NCBI RefSeq assembly: GCF_010093595.1
Contig: NW_022985441.1
Span: forward strand, 2,167,358 to 2,219,213
Direction: 5' to 3'
Source of the DNA: Mytilinidion resinicola
Lineage: Eukaryota; Ascomycota; Dothideomycetes; Mytilinidiales; Mytilinidiaceae
Length of the DNA stretch: 51,856 bases
Below the pieces are notes generated by a model, which ran no database searches, was not told the DNA's origin, and saw nothing but the letters and a program-made list of their open reading frames with translations. How positions within the stretch are numbered: the stretch's first letter is position 1; each line of letters opens with the position of its first letter. Positions 31,490-41,074 of this stretch are shown here, piece by piece. The position numbers were made by a program, and so were the translations under genes.

Positions 31490-32063
31490 TTACATGAGCT
31501 CAAATCGAGGGTCCAAGGTCTTCTTGCCATCGAGCCAATCATCCCTCTGGTAAGGGCTTGTAGGCGGTCTCGGGAGCGTCGATATCCAATTTAGGCTTCG
31601 GGGGATCCGGGACTCTGATGGTCTTGTTGCCCATGACATACTTATTGCGGTCGGATTCGGAGAACGTGATGGTCTTTGTGTTGTTGTTGTAGCTGGGATT
31701 ATGTAAGCTAAATGCCTCTCGTTCACGCGCTTGCAGGTATCTTCGCCATTGGGTGAATCTCGCCGGGCGGAGGCTTATCTTCGGGGGAACCGAAGAGGAC
31801 AGCCATGGCCGTGTCGTCGCGCGAGGCCGAAGCCGTCGCACATATGCTTCCTATGTCCATTTAAGGATTTTCCGCTGTCACTGATCGCCTTGTACACGGC
31901 GTACTGTAGAAGCAAAGGCTTTTTGGCGGCTTTTCAAGTCGCATACCAAGCCTCTCGCACGGCCTCGGGGAGCGTGTCGAACTGCTCGGACGGTTTCGTA
32001 GTCGTGCTCCAAGATCTTCGCCCGCACTTGGTGATCGTTGATGTCTATCGTTGAAGGCATCTT
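31490..32063 (-). pseudogene. Decayed gene of unknown family
   Basis: From MPSTIDINDHQVRAKILEHD the minus strand reads DYETV, then needs a frame change to continue EQFDTLPEAVREAWYAT, stops, then KAAKKPLLLQYAVYKAISDS. Further pieces in other frames read AMAVLFGSPEDKPPPGEIHP and, at the end, MGNKTIRVPDPPKPKLDIDA before a stop near 31540. Each piece looks like protein, but no splice pattern joins them well. I do not recognise the family. It could be a multi-exon gene, but the stop codons and frame slips favour a pseudogene. Confidence 0.4.
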
Positions 32064-32075
32064 AGCGGACTTCAT

Positions 32076-32612
32076 CTAGTTGTTTGGTCAGACTTTCTGT
32101 AGAGGATGAGTATTGTGGGCAATCACGGCGTGCGAAAGGAATGCTGTTGTCACTGGATCACTTGAAAAGTCAAGAATGGGCATCGCAACAAAAGGCTCGT
32201 GCGAAGCCTTGCGCCACATGAGATCCTGTGCAGCTATCATCATTCTAACGCCGCATGAGGGGTTTCATGACGCTCCCGGCGATTCAGGAGAGGTACGAGC
32301 CTAACTTTCTGATAAGCATGATGCTCGTAGGGCCACCTCAAGCGACGTCAGATAGGTGTACACGCAATAGACGCGTAGTAGGCTCTAGCTGTTGATTAAT
32401 ACACCGAAGCGCCTCACGGCACAACAGAAATCTGTATGCAGAATCTATTCAGGACTAATCTTATAATCCCCCTTCCCCCAACCCCATTTTTTCATCTCGT
32501 CCATCGATGACTACTTTACACTACACACAAATCCCCGTGCCTCCCAACCGTGATCTCACACTCAAACCCCCTCCGTAGGCTAATGCACTCAATTTGCCCC
32601 TCATCATCCCAC
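32076..32612. other. Intergenic
   Basis: 3' side of the SANT/Myb-like gene and 5' side of the decayed gene. No feature recognised. Confidence 0.45.
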
Positions 32613-34175
32613 TCACGTCTCCTTCAACGCCTCCTTACTCCCCTGACTCAGCTTATTCTCCTCAACCATCTTCTGCAAATGCGCCTGTCGAAGCGGCTTC
32701 AACTCCTTCCAATCATGCACCCTGCCAGTGAGACTCTTGACAGTGCGCTGAGCATTAGGGAAGTGAGCGTTGTACCTCTCTGCAAGGAGACTATGCGCAG
32801 CGCCCGGATCATCCAGAACAAGCTGGCCGAGGTACGCACGCTCTTCGTCGCTGTATCCGCCTCGCTTTTCGTTGGGAGGCTTGATGCAGGAGCGGTCGAC
32901 GCGCTTGGAGGGGGTTCCTTCGGGCTTGACGTCTGCATCGGGCGAGGACACGGCCGGGCTGGGGGCGGGAGTCGGAAATGGTACCGCGGAGAGTCTCGTG
33001 AACTGCTTACGGGGAGCAGGCATGGTGGTACTCGCTGGATCTTCCGTGTTGTTGGTGCTCTTCCTCTTGCGCGGAGCGACTCGCTTGTGTGGGGTTGCTT
33101 CCGCGCGTTTGTTGGGCGTGGGCGACGAAGCGACGGTGATTGCGGTTCCATTCTCCTTTTTGTTGTGCTTCTTGTCTTTGGCAGAGGTTTGTGAAGGTTC
33201 TGTGGTTGGGTGTGCGGGAACGGTAGTAGTGGGCGACGAAGCGACAGCTGGTGTCGTTCCATCCTCCTTTTTGCTGCGCTTCTTGCCTTTAGCAGAGGTT
33301 GCGGTCTCGTCCTTCTTTTTGCCGCGCGCCTTGCCTTTAGCGCAGGTTTGTGGGGATTCGGCGATTCGGCGTGCCGGACAGGGGGTAGCGGGCTGTGGGG
33401 ACTCTATGGCTGGGTGTTCTAGAGAGGTAGCGTTGAATGCCTCAGCAGCAGCGAATGCCTTGGCAAAATCGGTTCGCCAAGTGACTTGATCAAGCGCCCA
33501 GCTGATGTCTGCTTCAGTGCGGAATGGGATCACCTCCGAGATGAAGTCGGGCGGGTTGTGTATTCCGATCCTTGTGCCTGCACAGTAGAAGTTGAACGCC
33601 CCAGTTATGTCGGTGTCACTCCAAACATTGTTTGCCCAGAATTCGAAGACTCTATTAGCCTCCGCCTGTGTGAAGGGCTTGGTAGGAATTGGATGCTGCG
33701 AGTCGTTCATCGCCATCTCAAAGAGAGTAGTGGGCAGATTCCTAGGCAGCGGAATAGGGATGGCTAAAGAGCTGCCTTGTCCCCGACTGCCTTCTTGGTC
33801 TTTGGATTCATCGTTGGCTTCGGGAGATGGGGGATTGATACTCCAGGCCATGATCTCGGACTCTGGAATGATATCCTCAGGTCGCAGTTGTGGGGCGCGA
33901 TCTTCCGCTACAGCTTGCTCAACGGGGCCGACTTCACCCCAGTTGACAAAGTTGTCAATGTTATTAGCAAAATAGGCATCCAAGTCATCTTCCATGGCGG
34001 TCGGCGACAGGCTGGAGGTTCCTAAATCGAGCTGCATACCCAGGTCCAGATTCATGCTAGTGGATTCTAGAACAGCGAGCGTGTTTTGTGGCGGTGGTGT
34101 TGTGCTTTTCCGAGAGTCGCGTGAAAGTGTTTTGGAGCGCGATGACGAGGAAGTAGTCGAGGAAGCGAAGCGCAT
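32613..34175 (-). CDS. Putative nuclear protein with C-terminal SANT/Myb-like helices
   Basis: A single open frame of 520 residues. Residues 1-60 are Ser/Thr-rich; 60-150 acidic; about 160-245 a folded-looking block (PFTQAEANRVFEFWANNVW ... GAFNFYCAGTRIGIH). Residues about 265-420 are disordered and basic, with degenerate repeats of the type SAKGKKRSKKEDGTTPAVAS and RKRKS, suitable as nuclear localisation and DNA-contact patches. Near 440-500: GGYSDEERAYLGQLVLDD, HSLLAERYNAHFPNAQRTVK, SLTGRVHDW, three predicted helices spaced like a SANT/Myb or trihelix module. The role is probably chromatin or transcription related; no specific orthologue is recognised. Confidence 0.75.
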   Translation of the reverse strand: MRFASSTTSSSSRSKTLSRDSRKSTTPPPQNTLAVLESTSMNLDLGMQLDLGTSSLSPTAMEDDLDAYFANNIDNFVNWGEVGPVEQAVAEDRAPQLRPEDIIPESEIMAWSINPPSPEANDESKDQEGSRGQGSSLAIPIPLPRNLPTTLFEMAMNDSQHPIPTKPFTQAEANRVFEFWANNVWSDTDITGAFNFYCAGTRIGIHNPPDFISEVIPFRTEADISWALDQVTWRTDFAKAFAAAEAFNATSLEHPAIESPQPATPCPARRIAESPQTCAKGKARGKKKDETATSAKGKKRSKKEDGTTPAVASSPTTTVPAHPTTEPSQTSAKDKKHNKKENGTAITVASSPTPNKRAEATPHKRVAPRKRKSTNNTEDPASTTMPAPRKQFTRLSAVPFPTPAPSPAVSSPDADVKPEGTPSKRVDRSCIKPPNEKRGGYSDEERAYLGQLVLDDPGAAHSLLAERYNAHFPNAQRTVKSLTGRVHDWKELKPLRQAHLQKMVEENKLSQGSKEALKET

Positions 34176-34433
34176 TTGTACAGCTTAAGCTGGGTCGAAG
34201 GAGTGAAAGCTGAGCTCCTTGTTGTGAATGTGGACTATTGTGATCCGGTGGCAGAGGTGTTGTCTCGGGCGGACTTTCAAGATCAACGCCAAAAGGGGCA
34301 CAACAAACCTCACGTGATCGGCAGATTCACTTTACCTCAGCCCTGCGAAGAATTGTCCACAACCTTCTGTCAATTCTCGAAGTTACCCAGGACTCCAATA
34401 TCTAGACATGATGTGAAATTGATGTTTTGAAAA

Positions 34434-34777
34434 CTAAGCTACCGTTGTGTTGATCAGCGGACTGGCAGCTGGGTCACTCTTGTCAGTGGTGTCAAGTACG
34501 CAGGATCCGAAATGATACAAAACCATTTCGTTCGCCCATACTGTGCACTTTCCGATTCCTAGGGTCTTGCTAAACGCTCGTGCGCCCTTCTTTAGTCCTG
34601 CCGGGAGCATCATACGAGCTTTGAATGCTCTACAAGTGAGGTAAGGCATGAGACGATGCAGATTCAGACGCCTCTGGACTTACTGTCCACCTATTATTGA
34701 GAGCGGTGCCAAAAGCCCTTGCGCGCCCTTCTGCCACTGCCTGGGGTGCCCCAGTAAGCTGACGAAACCGATAAGCC
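34434..34777 (-). CDS. Small hypothetical two-exon gene
   Basis: A possible first exon begins at the ATG near 34777 (MAYRFRQLTGAPQAVAEGRA) and ends before a GTAAGT near 34680. The second exon after TGTAG near 34627 reads AFKARMMLPAGLKKGARAFS then KTLGIGKCTVWANEMVLYHF and stops at 34434. The frame of the two exons agrees only if a weaker donor (GTGGAC) is used or a different start. No family recognised. Confidence 0.4.
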
Positions 34778-34780
34778 ATG

Positions 34781-35189
34781 TAATGCAGTGGAATCTGAGT
34801 ATCCTACTAGCACCACCGTAGCGTCAAGATAGTTCTGTGAGGTCGAAAAGTTGGATGGGAGAGTTGGGATGGAAGCGATGGGATGGGATGATTACGTTAC
34901 GAAATAAGCGAAACACGCTAAATCTCGACGTTACCTGATCTGCTAAGCGAGATTATCGGACGGCAGCATGGATAGTGAATACTTCCGTGGCCCTGTATTG
35001 GCTGTATCTAATTCGCTCATCCAACTAAAAGTACGTAGCTCTTTGAGCTCATGAACTAGACCCGCTTAAAATGCCCGTACGTCGCGCGTACACGGTAGTT
35101 GTTTCCCCTACTTCTCTCCGCAAGACCTCCGTCAACATCAACACCTTGCCATCATCAAACACCAACATCCCGTTCCACGCGGCATCACC
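34781..35189. other. Intergenic, divergent promoter region
   Basis: Lies between the small minus-strand gene and the F-box-like plus-strand gene. Contains GGGATGG(A/G) repeats near 34855-34890. Confidence 0.45.
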
Positions 35190-36674
35190 ATGCCTCTCCC
35201 GAAGTGGTCGCAGTCCTCCCGGGTTGATGAGTCCCGCATCAGCTTTCTCGACCTGGCTCTCGAGCTTCGCGAGCAAATCTACGAAGCGATCGTCGTGGTT
35301 CCTGAAATTCGGCCGCTGACGGACGGAACGCCCTTAGAACACAAACCAAACCTTAACGTCCTCGCGGTATGCCGTCAGACGCGCGCTGAAGCCAGCAAGG
35401 TGTTTGTCACCCGGAACACTTTCACTACGTGCCGTGTGCTCCAGGGCTCCGAGTACACCCTGGATAGGTTGGATGTCGCCGTTCTCCAAAACATGGAGAG
35501 CGTTGTCAAAGCCGTTCATGCGCCTTGGGTGGACACTGTCACAATTCTGAAGCTTTCCATGTCCTGCGCATCTGCGAGTACCTCGGGGCTTCTCAAATTC
35601 CTGCAGCCGAAGCTTGCTCGCCCCTGGATTGGAGATTTCGGCAATTTCATCCAAGAGACCTTCCCAGCAATGAAACAGGTCATGTTCGTCGTGAACCACC
35701 CTGGCCTACGCTGGTTCTACGCTCTTGCCGCGAAAGAAAACGGTGGAGATCCCTACGCCGAACTATCTTCGGACGAATACTCTGACAACTCAAACGAGGA
35801 CTTATATGGCGACCCACATTGGCCTAAGTTTAGCCCCCAATATAGCGACTCTGCAAGCTCCAGCTCGGACGATACAGAAGACTTAAACAACTTCATGGTG
35901 GGCATGGGTCTCTCTCTGTTCGGTGATGCGGATGCGCCATCTGACCTTTCGGAATCAGAGGCTGATGAGGAGGATTCAGGGATGGATTCAAAGGTTCCAA
36001 AACCTGGCCTAGGCAACGTGGTCGACGCGACAACGATGACAGGAAACTGGGACAACTCGAAGTCGGGCTTGCGCGAGGACGCATGGAAGTCAGAACATTC
36101 TAGCTCTAGTTCTAGCTCAAGATCCAGCTCAAGTTCTAGCTCAAGTTCTAGCTCAGGCTCAGATCCGAGCTCAGACGCAGGCGAAAACTCACAACCAGGA
36201 GCGAACTTGATGTCCGCCTTACGCAAGCGTAAATGGGAATCGGATCACTCGAGCTCGAGCTCTAGCTCAGACCTAGATTCAAGACACTTGGAACCAGCTT
36301 CAACCCACTCCCACGATCACCAAGTCATGAATGCCCTCGGATTCAACCTCAACGGTCTCGAGCCAGAGGAAGATGACCACAACTCGGATTCGGACGACTC
36401 AGAGATTTCTTTCCTATACGGAGACGACGATTTTGACAGACACGTCGACGAACCTAGAGAGCTTGAGGACGAAACGAAGGCCGCAATTCACTACGAGATC
36501 ATCAAATACTGGAAAGAAGAACTGGGCTTCTATCTAGGCATCCCAACATGGGCAGGTTTCGAGATTCTGCCAGGCCGTATCAACGAAGGTCGGTTGATGG
36601 CCCCCCACATTGTGGTGGATATGGCGGACATTTGGCAGGAGTTGAAGGCGGAGCGAGACGCTGTAGGTAAGTAG
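35190..36674 (+). CDS. F-box-like protein with acidic serine-rich insert
   Basis: Intronless, 494 residues. Residues 17-75 have the fungal F-box-like signature: ISFLDLALELREQIYEAIVV, then LNVLAVCRQTRAEASKVFV and TRNTF (compare F-L-x-L-P-x-E-L-R-x-x-I-Y ... C-R-x-I-R-x-E). About 190-430 is acidic and serine-rich, including poly-Ser runs coded by a 12-bp AGCTCAAGTTCT-type repeat (36100-36160 and 36247-36270) and a basic RKRKW patch. A folded end (HYEIIKYWKEELGFYLGIPT, WAGFEILPGRI) closes the protein. F-box-like proteins usually bind a SKP1-type adaptor, but in this fungal group that is unproven. A second start at 35071 is out of frame. Confidence 0.8.
   Translation: MPLPKWSQSSRVDESRISFLDLALELREQIYEAIVVVPEIRPLTDGTPLEHKPNLNVLAVCRQTRAEASKVFVTRNTFTTCRVLQGSEYTLDRLDVAVLQNMESVVKAVHAPWVDTVTILKLSMSCASASTSGLLKFLQPKLARPWIGDFGNFIQETFPAMKQVMFVVNHPGLRWFYALAAKENGGDPYAELSSDEYSDNSNEDLYGDPHWPKFSPQYSDSASSSSDDTEDLNNFMVGMGLSLFGDADAPSDLSESEADEEDSGMDSKVPKPGLGNVVDATTMTGNWDNSKSGLREDAWKSEHSSSSSSSRSSSSSSSSSSSGSDPSSDAGENSQPGANLMSALRKRKWESDHSSSSSSSDLDSRHLEPASTHSHDHQVMNALGFNLNGLEPEEDDHNSDSDDSEISFLYGDDDFDRHVDEPRELEDETKAAIHYEIIKYWKEELGFYLGIPTWAGFEILPGRINEGRLMAPHIVVDMADIWQELKAERDAVGK
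36100..36160 (+). repeat. 12-bp serine-codon repeat
   Basis: Tandem AGCTCAAGTTCT-type units coding poly-Ser in the F-box-like gene; prone to length change. Confidence 0.8.
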
Positions 36675-36962
36675 GGGATTCAGAATGATGCAGCGTTCTT
36701 TGAGTACGTTGCAAAAATGCAAGTCACTGGTACTGCAGATGAACTGCGCCTGGGTCAGAAAGTCTCCGACCTGCGAATTACTTGACGGTCAGCATGTTTC
36801 CTAGGGTGTACAATATCAAAGTAAAAGTGGCTCCAATGCCTTACGAAAGCAAGTACTATTTGCCTTCGACTCTCTCACCAACATCCCAATAGTATGATCA
36901 GACGTGAACTCTATATTCTCTCTCCATGTATCATCTACATCTGCACAACCGCCATCACGACC

Positions 36963-38352
36963 TCATCCTCCTCGCCTCACGCTCTCGCTAGACCACTGCG
37001 GTTCCACCGGCCCCGTATCTACAGCCGCCCCTCGCCACTTCTGAATAGGCGTCCACCCCCTATAAACGCTCCTCAGCCGCCCAACCTCATCATTAACCAT
37101 ATACGCCCTCTCCCACGCCAGCGACGCCGCAAAAGTCGAATTCCTCGCCGCCTTCCCATCCTCAAACCCCTCCAAAAACTCGTCTATATCAGGCGCCGTC
37201 TTCGTGCAATTCTGCGTTATCACCCGCAGGCGCCGGATGATCCGCGTAGTGAGGTCACTCATGACTTCGTCCTTGCGGGCAACTAGGGGGTCGGCGGATT
37301 TATTTGCTGGGATTGCGACGGGGATACAGATGGTCATGGGCAGGCTGAAGAGGCCGTAGGTGACGTCCCGAGCGCGGAGGATGGTGGGGAGGTGGGCGGG
37401 AGAGCGGTTTTGCTGGCCGATGGTGATGAGGTCGGTGAAGGAGCGGAGGGCGAGGAAGATGAGGGTGCAGGTGAGCGCGGCTTTTCGCCATTGCTGTGGT
37501 AGGTTAGTTGGTGGTTCTGAGGTCAGGGGGTGCAAGAAGTGGGAGTTGACCTCGTAGTCGAAGGGGGTGATCGCCGTCCATTGGTAGAAGCCGGCCCAGA
37601 TTCCGAGTATACTGAGAGTGCCAATGAACATGAATGTTGAGAACGTGACTTCGAAAGCGCTTCTTGCTTTGGCGATGTCGTTGATTGCATGCAGATCCGC
37701 GAAGCCAAGCCATGTGAACGCCAATGAGAAGAGTAGACAGATTTGGTAAGCTCCGATGAATATTAGTACGGCGAACACTGCTGAGATTCCGTATGGCTCT
37801 CGGCGTAGAGTATGGTATCGCCGCATAAGTCTACAGGCACCCCAGAGAACAAATATGTCAGAGAATACACGGAAGATGTGGTTGACACAGGCGAAAAGGA
37901 GGTAGTCGTAGGTCACGGGTGTTCGGTAGTGCCGGATCATGATGTCGATCCAGTTGAGTATGAAGAATCTTCGGACAGATGACATGAGTGTGAACCGCGA
38001 AGGGGAAAGGTAAGCCTAACTTACATGCAGAGAAATATCATGCCCGTGTATATCATCTTGGCTTGTGGCCATTCTTTGGGCCGTAAAGCTATCGTGAAGC
38101 AGGTCATGATAGTCACGAGACCTGCACCGAGGGCATCAAAGGCGACGACACCCGTCCCTCCGACATCTATAGTCTGGGTCGGGAGGTGCCAGAGTCCCTT
38201 CATGATGCGCCTTCGGTGAGTAGGAGCAAACTTACGATGAGTCTTATTCCATGTATGAGTAGCGGCTCAAAGGCCAAATTTCGCGATTTAGCATAGCGCC
38301 CCCAGCCTTGTTGTCCTCCCATCTGCAAGAGCTCATGTGATGATGTCGACAT
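36963..38352 (-). CDS. Seven-helix membrane protein, fungal, unknown function
   Basis: Exons 38236-38352, 38025-38197 and 36963-37968 sum to 1296 bp (431 residues) with GT-AG introns of 38 and 56 bp. Start MSTSSHELLQMGGQQGWGRY. Hydrophobic helices appear in order: VVAFDALGAGLVTIMTCFTI, MIFLCIFFILNWIDIMI, LLFACVNHIFRVFSDIFVLW, AVFAVLIFIGAYQICLLF, TFSTFMFIGTLSILGIWAGF, ALTCTLIFLALRSFTDLI and VTYGLFSLPMTICIPVAIP. That is seven, with an Arg/Lys-rich cytosolic tail of about 120 residues. The topology resembles fungal receptor-like proteins, but no ligand-site motif is recognised. The 38-bp intron is short, so the first junction is uncertain. Confidence 0.75.
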
Positions 38353-39056
38353 CGTGGAAATAGAGCGCTTTCTATGAGCGTGCCCTGGTTTATAACCCGA
38401 CCGGAAGGAAGTCCCGGCCGTGATGGGCCGTTGGGCACCCGCATGATGCGGAGCAATTGAAGGCAATAATCGGTCGAGGCTGTGTGCTTCATGCATGGGA
38501 CGTTTCTGAGTTGGCAAGGTGAAGTGCAGTCGACAAGCCATTCAACTGGGATGAAGTTCTAGCCCCCATTGATTTACCCAATCAGATGTTTCCTTTTCCA
38601 GCCTTCCTGCAGCTGCCTCGTATCGAACTTTTGCCTGAAAAACTAGGCTGCAGCCGGGCTGCAGCCGAGCCTCAGCCTGACTACTTATCCCTCATTTCGC
38701 TATCATTGCTCCGAAGTGATGTTATCGTCAACTGTCTATTGGACGCCCTTTTAGTACTACCACAATGGGCGGCAATGCACTGAGGTAAGGTGCTCCATGC
38801 ATAATAGATACGAGTACCTTTCGACACCTAAGGCTACGTTTTTCATGCTTGGTTCCGGTATAGGTGGCTGTGTTGTGGACATCCGGCAAAAGGCTCGTTG
38901 CAAAAGGAAAAGTGAGCTCAGATCTTCCACTAAGCTGAAGACCTGCCTCCAAAGAGCTTGATCGTCAGGTATTTGTACATAAGTTGGACATAAATCCAAA
39001 TTGCTTGGAGGACTTGCGGAATTGGACTCGACTGCTACCTTCTCCTCTCGCCATGC
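38353..39056. other. Intergenic
   Basis: Holds the upstream region of the membrane protein gene. GGCTGCAGCC occurs twice in 38646-38668. No gene recognised. Confidence 0.5.
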
Positions 39057-40542
39057 CTATGATTCCGCAGGGAAGATTTCGCATGGGACGATACTCCGCT
39101 TCGAGATCATGTCAGAGCGGCCATCCCCGATCTTCTCAAGTCCCGGAACCACCACAACATCGACCGTGTAGATAGTCCCTTTGTTATAATCGCCATCCTC
39201 GCAATCGTGATAGTTCTCCCCAATCTCGATCTTTTCTCCAATTGCCGGCAGAGAGAGCTGCAATTGCGCAGTGTGTACCCCGAATTGTATGGCAATTTGA
39301 CTAGACACGCGCACCATTTCATGAACTTGCTCTTCTACCTCTTCTCGGACTCCACTGTTAGTTAGCTTTGCTACTTCCAGGAGAATGGCGTATATGCGAT
39401 CCACGGCTACTTGAGTATTTTCGGCGCTGAATTGGGCGAGAAGGCTTTCGGAGTGTGAGAGGGTACTACGAGTTGTCAGGGCCTCGTTGATGGTCTGAAA
39501 AGTCGCAGATCGCCAAGTGTTTGCAATCCTGTCTTTTCGAAGAAGATCGAATATATCTTCGCTTGTAGCTACTCCGTAAGATTAGGAAATAGTCCTCGTG
39601 TGGGCTTCTGGAGACCATCTTACCCTTTCGATTCTTCATGTCAAACAATTCCCGCCACGTGAAGTAAACCTTCATGAGCTCAGCGGGCGCTTTCTCAGGC
39701 CCAAAGACGCCAAAACCGAACGGAATGGAAAAGAATTGTTCCTGTAGTATCTTCCATATCGCGCTCTTAAGGAGATAGTGACTCTTCCCGCTCCCAACGC
39801 GCGTGCTGAAGTTGGTTGGATCAAGCCGAAACCCAAGTGAATGACCATCTGGGATTCGGAATTCTTTGTTCCGTGGGGAAGTAGTCGAGTCAATCAATTG
39901 GCGCAACTCGCTGAACTTGTACTTCAGTTTGTCGTCTGGCCAAGCTTCGTTATCATTCTGGCTAGTCAGGAGTTGACCCACGAGCCTTTTCTCTTGTTCC
40001 TTCCTCTCCTGCTCTTTCTGCTCGTACTCCCATCTCAGCTGGGCTGCTTCTGAATCAAGCCTATTTTGGGATGTCCATTCGATGTTCCGGTGCTGTTCCT
40101 CCATATTTCTCAGCATCTGAGTATGATCCATAGTCATCCGAGCAATCACGTCCTCGTATTTAGCCTGCATCTTACTCTTCTCTAGACCCATCTGCTGAAT
40201 GGTGGATTCCGCGTGCTGTAATTGCTCTTCCCTTTCTCGGAGTTGAGTCTGCGTTTGTCTGAGTCTCTTCTTGAGCTCGTCGATCTGGCTCTGGGAGCTC
40301 TTGTAAGCCCGCTCATATTCTTCGAGTGAGTGTTCCACTTTCCCTTTCTCGCTCAAAACCTTCCGTCCCCAATTAAAAAGGCCATTAAGCGTTTTATCTC
40401 GTTGTCCTAAGATCCCGGTTGGAGCCTCGACCTCACGGAGAAAGCTTTCAATTCGAACTTCGAAAGCCTTCCGGACAGATGAGGCGCTTTCTTCGGATTT
40501 CTGCAGCCTTTCCGACTTTGGTTTTGAAGAGAAAAAAGCCAT
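39057..40542 (-). CDS. Coiled-coil protein of unknown function
   Basis: Exons 39624-40542 and 39057-39568 (55-bp GTAAGA...TAG intron, phase 1) give 476 residues. Start MAFFSSKPKSERLQKSEESA. Residues about 70-205 form a long coiled coil (SQSQIDELKKRLRQTQTQLR; then EQLQHAESTIQQMGLEKSKM and an EQKEQERKEQEKR run). The rest looks globular: WPDDKLKYKFSELRQLIDS, SHYLLKSAIWKILQEQFFS, and after the intron NTWRSATFQTINEAL. The globular end resembles a domain found in many Pezizomycotina proteins of unknown role, but I cannot name it. No transmembrane segment. Reading past the donor without splicing gives a shorter, basic tail that breaks the pattern. Confidence 0.75.
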
Positions 40543-41074
40543 TTTTGATTGAGCATGGGATGCTCTGTTGCGGTGACAAGAGAATCAACCGAGATAATCT
40601 CCCCGTCTAGTCGTAGCAAGGAACTTCTAGGGGAACTTGAAGCCGCAATAATCAGGCTAAAGAAGACCGGGAAGCATACTGATTTCGTAGGTCTCGCTGA
40701 TGTGGTGGTGGAGGCGCGTGGCCTCCAAAGATGAGCGGAATTTGATTGCCGGCTGCGAGGCAAATCTGTTTTGCAGGCACGAATAAGATAGAGCGTCCTG
40801 GCCTAAATTTCACCAAAACTAGCTAATGTGCCTCCAATTAGGGTCGGGGTCTGGACCGCGCTGCGTGGAATACCCTGAGAGGTCCGTCTCAACCATCGAT
40901 AAGCTTCTGGTCAAAGAGGGGTTGTTGCCTTCTTTCCCCCACCTCGCCGTACCAACGAGGCTGAGGCTCTTGGAAGGCTGCCTTATTCACGTGCGTTAAC
41001 ATGGACCCTAGTATACCTATTTCTTCGTTACTGAGTCTAACTATTCAAGAGTTCATGAGCATTGCTTGATCATC
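40543..41074. other. Intergenic between coiled-coil and Hsp70-like genes
   Basis: Divergent spacer of about 530 bp; likely carries both promoters. No motif singled out. Confidence 0.45.

Noticed and set aside
32550..33489. Long plus-strand frames opposite the SANT/Myb-like gene
   Set aside because: Antisense shadows of a GC-rich, compositionally biased coding region.
38640..38670. Repeated GGCTGCAGCC palindrome
   Set aside because: Only two copies in a GC-rich spot; not enough to call an operator or hairpin element.
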